In this document: positions 33,286 through 41,752 of the stretch, piece after piece
Layout of the letters: every line of letters begins with the position of its first letter
Position numbering within the stretch: position 1 is the stretch's first letter
Assembly: GCF_003014715.1 (NCBI RefSeq)
Contig: NZ_PYAV01000003.1
Coordinates: 62,001 to 126,000 of the forward strand
Source of the DNA: Salsuginibacillus halophilus
Lineage (GTDB): Bacteria > Bacillota > Bacilli > Bacillales > Marinococcaceae
Reading direction: 5' to 3'
DNA length: 64,000 nt
The notes under the pieces: model-generated
Told to the model about the DNA's origin: nothing
Databases searched by the model: none
What the model saw: only the letters and a program-made list of their open reading frames with translations
Made by a program: the position numbers and the translations under genes

Positions 33286-33753
33286 AAGACTGGTGCTCAA
33301 GTACAAATTCTTAAATTCACGAACAGCTTACTGCTCGCTTCCCATGATTTAAGGCCGGCGCGTAAAAAACTGCTGATTACAACTGCTCTTCTAAGTGATG
33401 TTTAAGAGAATTGTATGTAAATAAAAAACATCACAGCTTAGAAGATATCGTGTGCGAAAACAATTACACTTTAAAAAGCCTTTCTTACAGTCGTGTTATA
33501 GGATGACAAACTCATTGATCTATTTCACTGACGCTGTTTACGACGTTTCATTTTTATAAGATGAAAGCTGCGTATTTTGTTATATTGAAATCATGTCAGG
33601 CTGACGAGCACCGGTGACGCCACCAGGAACAGCACGAGCCGGAAATCCTGCAGGAAGTGTGCTTCTGCCGAGGAAATTGAGGCCGTGCCTTGGGCAAGCA
33701 TCCGCCGAAAAGTGACGTCAGCCTTCACTTTTCAAAAGTGTGTACAGAAGCTG
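33286..33753 (+). repeat. Composite repeat, copy C (468 bp, diverged)
   Basis: The left 50 bp (AAGACTGG...AAGTACAAAT, then ACAGCTTACTGCTCG) align with copy B, and the right 155 bp (CAGGCTGACGAGC, ACGCCACCAGGAACAGCACG, TTCTGCCGAGGAAATTGAGG, GACGTCAGCC) align with A, B and D. The middle differs and holds its own hairpin: TCTTCTAAG and GATGTTT (33387-33403) pair with AAACATC and CTTAGAAGA (33426-33445). Short form, without the 85-nt insert. It fills the gene-free gap between spoIVA and folE. Confidence 0.75.
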
Positions 33754-33790
33754 ACTTTTCACTCCATAACATACATAAAATGCGCTCATT

Positions 33791-33819
33791 TTGCTTTTAG
33801 CCGCGGGCTATGCTAAAAT
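33791..33819 (+). promoter_or_regulatory. Promoter of folE-mtrB
   Basis: TTGCTT (33791-33796), a 17-nt spacer and TAAAAT (33814-33819), 39 nt before the folE start. Confidence 0.6.
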
Positions 33820-33858
33820 TTTCAACGATTACAATTCGCAGTTTGGGAGGGGAAGCTC

Positions 33859-34443
33859 TTGAGCAGTTTCGACCATGAAAAAATCCAGCAGGCGGTACGG
33901 ATGATGCTTGAAGGCATCGGAGAAGATCCGGACCGTGAAGGGCTGTTAGATACACCAAAAAGAGTTGCTAAAATGTATGAAGAAGTTTTTCAAGGTCTGT
34001 ATGAATCACCTGAAGAGCACTTAATGACAGTGTTTGGTGAAGATCATGAAGAGCTTGTTCTTGTAAAAGATATCCCATTTTATTCGATGTGTGAACATCA
34101 TTTAGTCCCGTTTTACGGTCATGCTCATGTCGGTTACATACCAAAAGATGGAAAAGTCACAGGGTTAAGTAAACTTGCCCGGACAGTAGAAGCTGTCACC
34201 CGCCGCCCGCAGCTGCAGGAGCGAATCACTTCCTCTGTGGCTGAAGCGATCCGGGAAACTTTAGCACCGCACGGCGTTATGGTCGTAGTTGAAGCAGAGC
34301 ATATGTGCATGACGATGCGTGGGGTGAAAAAACCTGGTGCTGTAACCGTTACGTCAGCGGTAAGAGGAAGTTTTGAAACAGATGCTGCCGCCCGTTCGGA
34401 AGTTTTAGCGTTTTTAGACCGTAACTCCAAGCCCGGCGGTTAA
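33859..34443 (+). CDS. folE: GTP cyclohydrolase I
   Basis: First enzyme of folate synthesis, converting GTP to dihydroneopterin triphosphate. The 194-residue protein shows the zinc and active-site motif [18 protein letters not shown] (about residues 76-93) and the later [16 protein letters not shown] with the second Cys. It starts with TTG, with GGGAGGGG 6 nt upstream. In B. subtilis it is called mtrA and is co-transcribed with mtrB, as here (28-nt gap). Confidence 0.95.
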   Translation: MSSFDHEKIQQAVRMMLEGIGEDPDREGLLDTPKRVAKMYEEVFQGLYESPEEHLMTVFGEDHEELVLVKDIPFYSMCEHHLVPFYGHAHVGYIPKDGKVTGLSKLARTVEAVTRRPQLQERITSSVAEAIRETLAPHGVMVVVEAEHMCMTMRGVKKPGAVTVTSAVRGSFETDAAARSEVLAFLDRNSKPGG

Positions 34444-34471
34444 ACTGAAGAGGAGAAAGAGGGGAGTCGCT

Positions 34472-34690
34472 ATGAGTCGAGAGCAGGACTTTTTTGTGAT
34501 CAAAGCTGAAGAAGATGGTGTGAATGTGATCGGTTTGACGCGCGGTTCGGACACGCGCTTTCACCATTCTGAAAAGCTTGACCGCGGTGAGATTATGATT
34601 GCCCAATTTACAGAACATACATCCGCGGTAAAGGTTCGGGGAAAAGCGGTTGTTCAAACGAGCCACGGTGAAATGAAAACCGAAGATTAA
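34472..34690 (+). CDS. mtrB: Tryptophan RNA-binding attenuation protein (TRAP)
   Basis: A 72-residue subunit of the 11-mer ring that, with bound tryptophan, binds (G/U)AG repeats in trp mRNA leaders, causing termination and blocking translation. [20 protein letters not shown] and the [25 protein letters not shown] run match the family, with the tryptophan-pocket and RNA-binding lysine/arginine residues present. A matching leader lies before trpE (41612-41707), about 7 kb away. Confidence 0.96.
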   Translation: MSREQDFFVIKAEEDGVNVIGLTRGSDTRFHHSEKLDRGEIMIAQFTEHTSAVKVRGKAVVQTSHGEMKTED

Positions 34691-34806
34691 CCCGGACGAA
34701 CCGTATTTCAGCCCGGCGGCCGATATGCTATAATGAAAGTGCTCGAATGGAACGGATGGATGTCGGCCGCGGCTGGAAAGGCGGCAGAATTTGGAGGACC
34801 GTAGGA

Positions 34807-35601
34807 ATGAAAACGAATGCAGTTCAAACGATGGATACGGCTGACTTAGAGGCTGAGTTTCGTGCATGGCGGCACCACCCGTATGTAGCCGCGCATATTA
34901 CAGAACCGGAGCCTGACCGTGACCATATTTTATTTTTAAAAAACATTATTAGCACGAAAGATATGCAAGTACAGGAAAAGCGTGAACGCATTTTATCTGC
35001 GCTCTTAGTGCAGGCTGCCCTGGATATGCATGAGGAAGTGACGCTTCAAGACACGTCAACGGACGAAATGCGAAAAAGGCGGCAGTTGACCGTACTAGCG
35101 GGAGATTATTTCAGCAGCTTGTATTTTTATTTCTTAGCAAAGCTGAAAGATACAGAAGTTGTACAAGTATTCAGTCGCTCCATTCAACATATTAATGAAC
35201 AAAAAATGCGGCTGCACCAGCAAGAAGAGACGACTTTAAATGGGGTAGCGTCGCTCGTTCGTGAAATTCAGGCAGGTTTGTTGAAAAATTTATCAGCGTA
35301 TTATAATCAAGCTGTTCTCGGTGAAACCGCAGAGGCGTTTCTAGGCTTGAAAAAAGTTCATGCAGCAAAAGCGACTTACTCCTGTGGTGGAGAATGTCCG
35401 CTCTTAACAGCAGTTCAGGAAGCTGCTGCCTGGCCGACCGGAGATGGACAGGCCGTGGAAGCCCGCCTGGCTGACCTTGAACTGGCGTTTATCGAAGAGC
35501 TCGCGCATTACCGGGAAAAAGCAGCGCCGTTGTTAAATGAAGATGTTACTGCACGGATTGATGAATTAATCGCAGCATCTAACGCTGCAAGTAAAGGATG
35601 A
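34807..35601 (+). CDS. hepS: Heptaprenyl diphosphate synthase component I
   Basis: Regulatory or small subunit of the two-component synthase that makes the C35 side chain of menaquinone-7. The 264-residue protein lacks the DDxxD motifs, as expected for HepS (GerCA), and has conserved [16 protein letters not shown] and INEQKM runs. ATG 34807 has GGAGG upstream; the frame opens at 34747. A TATAAT box at about 34731-34736 with a weak TTTCAG -35 may start the hepS-menG-hepT transcript. Confidence 0.88.
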   Translation: MKTNAVQTMDTADLEAEFRAWRHHPYVAAHITEPEPDRDHILFLKNIISTKDMQVQEKRERILSALLVQAALDMHEEVTLQDTSTDEMRKRRQLTVLAGDYFSSLYFYFLAKLKDTEVVQVFSRSIQHINEQKMRLHQQEETTLNGVASLVREIQAGLLKNLSAYYNQAVLGETAEAFLGLKKVHAAKATYSCGGECPLLTAVQEAAAWPTGDGQAVEARLADLELAFIEELAHYREKAAPLLNEDVTARIDELIAASNAASKG

Positions 35602-35606
35602 ATCGC

Positions 35607-36314
35607 GTGACGACAAAAGAAGAAAAAGTACACCAAGTGTTTGAACGCATCTCCGGACAATACGATAAAATGAACAGCATTATCAGCTTTCAACGACATA
35701 AAGCATGGCGTCGGCGCGTTATGGAGTGGATGCGGCTGCAACCGGGGGACGCAGCCCTAGATGTGTGCTGTGGTACCGCCGATTGGACCCTTTCATTAGC
35801 TGATGCGTGTGGACAAAACGGTCGCGTTGTCGGGCTCGATTTTTCTGAAAACATGCTCGATATTGGTCGAGAGAAAGTTCGTGATGAGGCTCTGCCACAG
35901 GTGGAGCTGATCGTAGGTAATGCTATGGAACTTCCTTTTGCGGATGACTCATTTGAAGCGGTGACCATCGGATTTGGTCTTCGGAATGTACCGGATATGG
36001 ATCAGGTCATTCAAGAAATGCAGCGCGTACTTAAGCCCGGGGGCGAAGCGGTTTGTCTTGAGACATCGCAGCCGGAGGTCCCGGGCTATAAGCAGGTATA
36101 CAATATGTATTTTCAACGGGTGATGCCGTTATTAGGCCGCATGTTTGCAAAAAGCTATGATGAGTATGCATGGCTGCAGGAATCAACAATGTCGTTTCCG
36201 GATAAAGACGCATTAAAAGCTCGTTTTGAAGCTGGTGGTTTTCAAAACGTATGGTACACATCGTTTGCCGGCGGGGCTGCTGCGGCACACTTTGCGTATA
36301 AACCAGAGGTGTAA
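35607..36314 (+). CDS. menG: Demethylmenaquinone methyltransferase
   Basis: SAM-dependent last step of menaquinone synthesis (also ubiE/gerCB). The 235-residue protein has the class I methyltransferase motif [12 protein letters not shown], then [15 protein letters not shown] and the UbiE signature-like [12 protein letters not shown] with VLKPGG. GTG 35607 is preferred because AAAGGA lies 8 nt upstream; the ATG at 35598 overlaps that site. It lies between hepS and hepT, as in B. subtilis. Confidence 0.94.
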   Translation: MTTKEEKVHQVFERISGQYDKMNSIISFQRHKAWRRRVMEWMRLQPGDAALDVCCGTADWTLSLADACGQNGRVVGLDFSENMLDIGREKVRDEALPQVELIVGNAMELPFADDSFEAVTIGFGLRNVPDMDQVIQEMQRVLKPGGEAVCLETSQPEVPGYKQVYNMYFQRVMPLLGRMFAKSYDEYAWLQESTMSFPDKDALKARFEAGGFQNVWYTSFAGGAAAAHFAYKPEV

Positions 36315-36367
36315 AAAGATGAGCATAATTGTAAGCTGGATTATGCAATGAGGCGAAGGTGAACTTA

Positions 36368-37339
36368 ATGAAGCTTGCAGATTTATACGAATATTTACAA
36401 GCCGATATTCAAAGAATTGAAGAAGAACTTGAGCGCTCCGTGACAGCGGAGCATCCAATCCTGCGCGATGCTTCAGTTAACTTGCTGAAAGCCGGGGGAA
36501 AGAGAATCCGCCCGGTTTTTGTCTTGCTTGCTGCAAAGTTTGGCCGCTATGATATTGAAGAAATTAAACATATTGCTGCGCCGCTTGAACTCATTCATAT
36601 GGCTTCGCTCGTTCACGATGATGTCATTGATGATTCAACGATGCGCCGCGGGCGGGAAACAGTGAAATCGAAGTATGATAACAAAGTGGCGATGTATGCC
36701 GGAGATTATATCTTTGCCAAAGCGGTGGAGCAGACAGCCAACTTTGATGACCCGGATATTCACTTTACAATTTCTCATGCCATCATGGACATGTGCATTG
36801 GCGAAATTGAACAAATTCGTGATCAATACAGCTGGGAGCAGAACCTTCGCATGTATTTGCGCCGGATTAAACGTAAAACGGCACTGCTCATTGCAGTGAG
36901 CTGTAAACTTGGTGCGATGGCGGCTGGGGCGAGCAAAAAAAATCAGCGTCATTTATATGATTTTGGCTACAACGTTGGGATGGCTTTTCAAATTACCGAT
37001 GATATTCTGGATTTTGAAGGTACAGAAGAAGAGCTCGGCAAGCCGGCAGGTGGAGATTTGTGGCAGGGGAATGTAACATTGCCTGCACTATATGCCATGC
37101 ATCATGACCCTGAAGTGAAACAGCGCGTGCAAACAGCCTTTGCCGGTACGCTGCCGGATGAGGCGGGCTTGAGTGAACTGATCCGTGATGTGAATGAGAG
37201 CGGGGGTATCAGCTACGCGAAAGAATTAAGCCGCAAGTACTTAGCAAAAGCGTATGCTGCTTTAGAAGAACTGCCGGATACGCAGGAGCGCACGTCATTA
37301 ACGAATATTGCACATTATATTGGCCGGCGCAGTTATTAA
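36368..37339 (+). CDS. hepT: Heptaprenyl diphosphate synthase component II
   Basis: Catalytic subunit of the trans-prenyltransferase, extending farnesyl diphosphate to C35. The 323-residue protein carries both aspartate-rich motifs: LVHDDVIDDSTMRRG and, later, QITDDILDFEG. GGKRIRP near residue 44 binds isopentenyl diphosphate. ATG 36368 has AAGGTGA 5 nt upstream; a GTG at 36359 overlaps that site. Confidence 0.94.
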   Translation: MKLADLYEYLQADIQRIEEELERSVTAEHPILRDASVNLLKAGGKRIRPVFVLLAAKFGRYDIEEIKHIAAPLELIHMASLVHDDVIDDSTMRRGRETVKSKYDNKVAMYAGDYIFAKAVEQTANFDDPDIHFTISHAIMDMCIGEIEQIRDQYSWEQNLRMYLRRIKRKTALLIAVSCKLGAMAAGASKKNQRHLYDFGYNVGMAFQITDDILDFEGTEEELGKPAGGDLWQGNVTLPALYAMHHDPEVKQRVQTAFAGTLPDEAGLSELIRDVNESGGISYAKELSRKYLAKAYAALEELPDTQERTSLTNIAHYIGRRSY

Positions 37340-37408
37340 GCGCCGGCATCTATTCAACCAAAAATGATAACGCATTCAATTTTTGAATATATGATACTAT
37401 TTTCAATG

Positions 37409-37437
37409 TTGTGTAATATGAAAGGGTTTGCTATACT
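37409..37437 (+). promoter_or_regulatory. Promoter of ndk
   Basis: TTGTGT (37409-37414), a 17-nt spacer and TATACT (37432-37437), 40 nt before the ndk start. Confidence 0.55.
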
Positions 37438-37477
37438 CAAGAAGGTTATGCCAATTTAAGCAGAAAGAGGGATACAT

Positions 37478-37921
37478 ATGGAACAAACATTTATCATGGT
37501 AAAGCCAGACGGCGTACAGCGGAATTTGATTGGTGAGATCGTTCAGCGGTTTGAGAAGAAAGGCTATACGTTAAAAGCAGCTAAGCTTATGGACGTATCT
37601 AACGCACTTGCTGAAGAGCATTACGGTGAGCATAAAGATAAGCCGTTTTTTGGAGAGCTTGTCGGTTTTATCACCTCCGCGCCGGTATTTGCAATGGTTT
37701 GGGAAGGCGAGAATGTTATTAAAACAGCCCGTTCAATGATGGGATCAACAAATCCGGCAGAGGCACAGCCTGGTACAATCCGCGGTGACTACGGGGTCGA
37801 GGTAGCTAAAAATGTCATTCACGGATCGGATTCACCAGAAAGTGCTGAGCGTGAAATTGGTTTATTCTTTAATGAAAGCGATATCTTAAGCTACAAAAAA
37901 GATATTAACAGCTGGGTATAA
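37478..37921 (+). CDS. ndk: Nucleoside diphosphate kinase
   Basis: Exchanges gamma-phosphates among nucleoside di- and triphosphates. The 147-residue protein has the catalytic histidine H115 in the signature [16 protein letters not shown], and the P-loop-like [14 protein letters not shown] at the N-terminus. AAAGAGG precedes the ATG and a strong terminator follows. Confidence 0.97.
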   Translation: MEQTFIMVKPDGVQRNLIGEIVQRFEKKGYTLKAAKLMDVSNALAEEHYGEHKDKPFFGELVGFITSAPVFAMVWEGENVIKTARSMMGSTNPAEAQPGTIRGDYGVEVAKNVIHGSDSPESAEREIGLFFNESDILSYKKDINSWV

Positions 37922-37924
37922 GGC

Positions 37925-37966
37925 AAAAAGCCGCTCCTGATCATTCAGGGGCGGCTTTTTTCGTTA
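37925..37966 (+). terminator. ndk terminator
   Basis: AAAAAGCCGC-T-CCTG pairs with CAGG-G-GCGGCTTTTTT around ATCATT, with one internal wobble, ending in T6. Confidence 0.88.
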
Positions 37967-38038
37967 TTGGCAACGTCTGTTTCCGGTGCAAAAACTATTG
38001 TATAATGGAAAAAGATTAAGTGAAGAGAGGGTTTGTCA

Positions 38039-38830
38039 ATGGCGGATACTTCAGAAGAGCAGGATTATTTGCAGTTCATTCAACGTGTTTATGCAAAAAC
38101 GGGCATCGACCTTTCGCTATATAAAGAAGCGCAGATGAAACGGCGGTTGACTTCTTTTTATAAAAAGCACGGTTTTCAGTCTTTTCGAGATTTTTTTCAA
38201 GAAGGTCTTGAGAGCAGCCCTGAGCTTTTAAGTAAATTTTTAGAGCGGATGACGATTAATGTGTCGGAATTTTACCGCAATCCGCAGCGGTGGGACGTTT
38301 TAGAAAATAAAATCATGCCTGAAATTGTCCAGAACAACCGTCAGACGAAAGTATGGTCAGCCGCGTGCTCCAGCGGGGAGGAGCCTTATACACTCGTGAT
38401 GATGATGAATAAGTTCTTCCCGCTTTCTGCCATCCAGGTTGATGCAACCGATATTGATAATAGCATTCTTGACCGAGCGAGATCAGGTTTTTATACTGAC
38501 AAATCGCTGAAAGAACTCGGTCCGAATTCGATTCAAACATACTTTGAAAAAGAAGCTTCAGGGTATCGGGTGAAAGATGAAGTAAAACAAGCCGTCAATT
38601 TTTCACGTCATAATCTACTTGCTGACAATTACGGCAGCGGTTATGATCTCATCGTCTGCCGCAATGTACTTATTTACTTTACAGAAGAGGCAAAAACGCA
38701 TGTCTATCACGAGTTTTGTAAAGCCCTTAAGCCCGGTGGTGTATTGTTTGTCGGCAGCACCGAGCAGATTTTTAATCCAGAAGCTTATGGGTTTCGTACC
38801 TTGGATACGTTTTTTTATCAAAAAATTTAA
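38039..38830 (+). CDS. cheR: Chemotaxis protein methyltransferase CheR
   Basis: Methylates glutamates on chemoreceptors using SAM. The 263-residue protein has the N-terminal CheR helical domain (about 1-75) and the C-terminal methyltransferase fold, with NVSEFYRNPQRW, WSAACSSGEEPYT, VDATDIDNSILDRA and CRNVLIYFTEEAK motifs. ATG 38039 has GAGAGG 8 nt upstream. It lies between ndk and the aro genes, the same odd placement as in B. subtilis. Its presence implies a motile, chemotactic cell. Confidence 0.95.
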   Translation: MADTSEEQDYLQFIQRVYAKTGIDLSLYKEAQMKRRLTSFYKKHGFQSFRDFFQEGLESSPELLSKFLERMTINVSEFYRNPQRWDVLENKIMPEIVQNNRQTKVWSAACSSGEEPYTLVMMMNKFFPLSAIQVDATDIDNSILDRARSGFYTDKSLKELGPNSIQTYFEKEASGYRVKDEVKQAVNFSRHNLLADNYGSGYDLIVCRNVLIYFTEEAKTHVYHEFCKALKPGGVLFVGSTEQIFNPEAYGFRTLDTFFYQKI

Positions 38831-38936
38831 ACGGTCCGGCTAAAACCGGGATGCGTAGAGAAATGAAATATGTTATGATTTAGTGCATAAAAGCGTTAAA
38901 GAAACAGAGAGGTTCATATTTGGAGGAGAGATATTT

Positions 38937-40115
38937 ATGCGGTACGTAACATCAGGAGAATCGCACGGTCCGCAGCTGACTGCGATCATTGAAGGTTTGC
39001 CGGCGCAGATGGAACTGCTGGCTGAAGATATTAATCAAGAACTCGCCCGTCGCCAGGGAGGCTACGGGCGTGGTCGGCGCATGCAAATTGAAACAGATAC
39101 AGTTGAAATTAAAAGCGGTGTGCGGCACGGCAAAACGACAGGTGCACCAGTTACGCTCGTTGTGGAAAATGACGATTTCAAGCATTGGGAAAAAGTGATG
39201 GGCGCCGGTCCTCTTGAAGAAGATGATGCTAAAAGTGTTGAGCGTAAGCGTATATCCCGCCCGCGACCAGGCCATGCCGACTTAAACGGTGCATTGAAGT
39301 ACGGGCATCGCGATATGCGCGATGTGCTTGAGCGCTCTTCGGCCCGGGAAACGACGGTCCGGGTAGCTGTCGGTGCTGTTGCGAAAAAGTTCCTTGCCCA
39401 CTTAGGCATTGATGTTGCAGGGCAGGTGCTTGAAATCGGCGGCGTTAAAGCTGAAGAAACCTCCTATTCGTCTATTAAAGATTTACAAGCACGTACGGAA
39501 GCATCTGACGTCCGCTGTCTTGATGAAACTGCGGAAGAAAAGATGAAAGAAGCAATAGATGATGCAAAAGCTGAAGGTGACTCAATCGGCGGCGTCGTGC
39601 AGGCAGTTGTTGAAGGTGTGCCGATTGGATTAGGGAGCCACGTCCACTATGACCGCAAATTAGATGCAAACATTTCTCGTGCGGTTATGAGCATTAATGC
39701 GTTTAAGGGCGTGGAGATCGGGATTGGTTTTGAAGCAGCATCACTTCCTGGCAGCCAGGTTCATGATGAAATTGCTTATGACGAAGAAAACGGCTATTAC
39801 CGAAAGTCGAACAATCTCGGTGGATTTGAAGGCGGTATGACAAACGGCATGCCAGTAGTGGTGCAGGGAGTTATGAAGCCGATACCGACGCTTTATAAAC
39901 CTTTACAAAGTGTTGATGTGGAAACAAAAGAGGCGTTTAATGCCAGTATTGAACGTTCCGACAGCTGTGCTGTACCTGCTGCTTCTGTCGTTGCTGAACA
40001 TGTTGTGGCATGGGAGATTGCTGCAGAAATTTCGCGTACGTTTGAAAGCGACCGAATGGATGTGCTGCAAAAATCAGTTCAAGCACACCATGAAAGGGTG
40101 CGCAATGACGAATGA
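38937..40115 (+). CDS. aroC: Chorismate synthase
   Basis: FMN-dependent last step to chorismate (named aroF in B. subtilis). The 392-residue protein begins [12 protein letters not shown], the family's N-terminal FMN-site run, and has [28 protein letters not shown] and [18 protein letters not shown] lies before ATG 38937. It is the first gene of the aromatic supraoperon and overlaps aroB by 4 nt. Confidence 0.96.
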   Translation: MRYVTSGESHGPQLTAIIEGLPAQMELLAEDINQELARRQGGYGRGRRMQIETDTVEIKSGVRHGKTTGAPVTLVVENDDFKHWEKVMGAGPLEEDDAKSVERKRISRPRPGHADLNGALKYGHRDMRDVLERSSARETTVRVAVGAVAKKFLAHLGIDVAGQVLEIGGVKAEETSYSSIKDLQARTEASDVRCLDETAEEKMKEAIDDAKAEGDSIGGVVQAVVEGVPIGLGSHVHYDRKLDANISRAVMSINAFKGVEIGIGFEAASLPGSQVHDEIAYDEENGYYRKSNNLGGFEGGMTNGMPVVVQGVMKPIPTLYKPLQSVDVETKEAFNASIERSDSCAVPAASVVAEHVVAWEIAAEISRTFESDRMDVLQKSVQAHHERVRNDE

Positions 40116-41200
40116 AAACAGTTGAAATCACAGGTGAAAACTTTCGTTACGAAGTAAATATTGACGAGGGGCTGCGCTTTAAGTGGCCCCGCTTATTTTC
40201 AAATGAGTGGCAAAGTGAGTGGACACGGATCATGGTGATTAGCGACGATGCAGTTGCGGCGCATTATCTTGATGATGTCATCAGAGCAGCGCCGGAAGAA
40301 ACGCCGGTGTCTTCTTTCATAGTGCCTTCTGGTGAACAGGCAAAGAGTTTCAGTTGGTATGAAGAAGGTTTAACCGCCTGCTTAACACATGGATTAGACC
40401 GAAACTCTGTTATTCTCGCCCTTGGCGGCGGCGTCGTTGGCGATTTGGCAGGGTTTATTGCTGCAACGTACATGCGCGGGATATCATTTATTCAAATGCC
40501 GAGTACTTTTCTTGCCCATGACAGCAGTGTCGGTGGTAAAACAGGCATCAATCATCCACTCGGTAAAAATATGGTCGGTGCTTTTCATCAGCCGGCCGGC
40601 GTCGTTTATGATACGTCCATGCTGCAGACGCTGCCGGAAAAAGAGTGGCGCTCTGGCTTCAGCGAAGCTGTAAAACACGGTTATATTCAGCGTCCGGCAT
40701 TTTTGAGCTGGTTGAAAGAACATGTGCAAGAGATGGAAGATTTAAAGCAGGCTGATTTATCAGAAATTTTAGCCCGTTCCATTCATGTAAAAGCAGGTAT
40801 TGTTCGTGAAGATACGTTTGAAAGCGGTGTGCGTGCTTTTTTAAACTTTGGGCACACGATGGGGCATGCGCTTGAGAAACACCTTGGTTATGGCAAAGTG
40901 ACTCACGGTGAAGCTGTAGCATCCGGTATGATTTATGCAATGACAGTCGCTCGGCACCTCGGTTATCAAGGGCTGGATCCTGAAGTCGAAGCAGACTGGT
41001 TGAAAAACTTCGGGTACGAACCGTGGTTATTTCAACAGTTTGATCCGCAGGCTTTGCTTGAAGCGATGAAAAAAGATAAGAAAACCGAAGCTGCCGAAGT
41101 AAGAATGGTGCTTTTAGAAGAGACCGGGCTGCCGATCAAGGTGCCGGTACGAGATGAGGATTTACTGAAATGTATGAGTGAGCCAAAGGGGAAGAGGTAA
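40112..41200 (+). CDS. aroB: 3-dehydroquinate synthase
   Basis: Converts DAHP to 3-dehydroquinate using NAD and a divalent metal. The 362-residue protein shows [22 protein letters not shown] (cofactor site), [19 protein letters not shown], and metal ligands in SEAVKHGYI and [12 protein letters not shown]. It overlaps aroC by an ATGA junction and nearly abuts aroH. Confidence 0.96.
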   Translation: MKTVEITGENFRYEVNIDEGLRFKWPRLFSNEWQSEWTRIMVISDDAVAAHYLDDVIRAAPEETPVSSFIVPSGEQAKSFSWYEEGLTACLTHGLDRNSVILALGGGVVGDLAGFIAATYMRGISFIQMPSTFLAHDSSVGGKTGINHPLGKNMVGAFHQPAGVVYDTSMLQTLPEKEWRSGFSEAVKHGYIQRPAFLSWLKEHVQEMEDLKQADLSEILARSIHVKAGIVREDTFESGVRAFLNFGHTMGHALEKHLGYGKVTHGEAVASGMIYAMTVARHLGYQGLDPEVEADWLKNFGYEPWLFQQFDPQALLEAMKKDKKTEAAEVRMVLLEETGLPIKVPVRDEDLLKCMSEPKGKR

Positions 41201-41201
41201 T

Positions 41202-41561
41202 ATGCGCGGAATTCGAGGAGCAACAACAGCAGAAACGAATGAAAGCAGCGCGATTTTAACAGCAGCCGAAGAAGTTTTGCGTGACATGGCTGAAAAAAAT
41301 AACATTAAAGCAGAAGATGTTGTGCACATATGGTTTACAGTAACGACAGATTTAACTGCGGCTTTTCCGGCAAAAGCGACTCGGAGCCTTGAAGGCTGGT
41401 CGTATGTTCCGGTCATGTGTGCCACAGAAATCCCAGTACCAAACAGCCTGCCGCGCTGCATTCGAGTGATGATGACGGTGAATGATGACCGGCCGCAGGA
41501 AGATATTTGCCACGTGTATCATAAAGATGCGGTTCAGCTTCGGCCGGACCTTATAAATTGA
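41202..41561 (+). CDS. aroH: Chorismate mutase, AroH class
   Basis: Rearranges chorismate to prephenate for tyrosine and phenylalanine. It belongs to the trimeric AroH fold of B. subtilis, not the helical AroQ type: 119 residues beginning MRGIRGATTAE, with active-site Arg/Glu residues and the C-terminal HVYHKDAVQLRPDL. ATG 41202 is chosen over the earlier frame start at 41178. The -35 box of the trp promoter overlaps its stop codon. Confidence 0.93.
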   Translation: MRGIRGATTAETNESSAILTAAEEVLRDMAEKNNIKAEDVVHIWFTVTTDLTAAFPAKATRSLEGWSYVPVMCATEIPVPNSLPRCIRVMMTVNDDRPQEDICHVYHKDAVQLRPDLIN

Positions 41562-41586
41562 CACGAAGCAGCTGAAACGATAGGAT
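41558..41586 (+). promoter_or_regulatory. trp operon promoter
   Basis: A perfect -35 TTGACA (41558-41563), a 17-nt spacer and TAGGAT (41581-41586). It would start a trp leader within the supraoperon, as in B. subtilis. Confidence 0.75.
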
Positions 41587-41611
41587 ACGTGCAAACGAAG
41601 CTGAACACGTG

Positions 41612-41750
41612 TAGTTGAGTTGAGAGAAGGAGAGCGAAAGATCAGCGGAGCCTTTGCTATTGAAAGATGCAGAGGTAAAAGCATCCGGATGCGTTCGCGC
41701 CGGGTGTTTCTTTGTTCCACTGATGCTTTCGAAATTGAGATGAGGTGGAA
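41612..41750 (+). promoter_or_regulatory. trp leader with TRAP-type (G/U)AG repeats and attenuator
   Basis: (G/U)AG triplets lie at 41612, 41617, 41622 and 41632, in exact 5-nt steps with AAG at 41627, and further ones at 41648, 41672, 41737 and 41742. A terminator-like stem follows: GCATCCGG (41681-41688) with CCGGGTGT (41700-41707), then TTTCTTTG. Competing pairings exist: GATGC (41666-41670) with GCATC (41681-41685), and AAAGCATC (41678-41685) with GATGCTTT (41722-41729). TRAP from mtrB is the expected ligand. Fewer repeats than the 11 of B. subtilis are recognisable. Confidence 0.75.
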
Positions 41751-41752
41751 AG

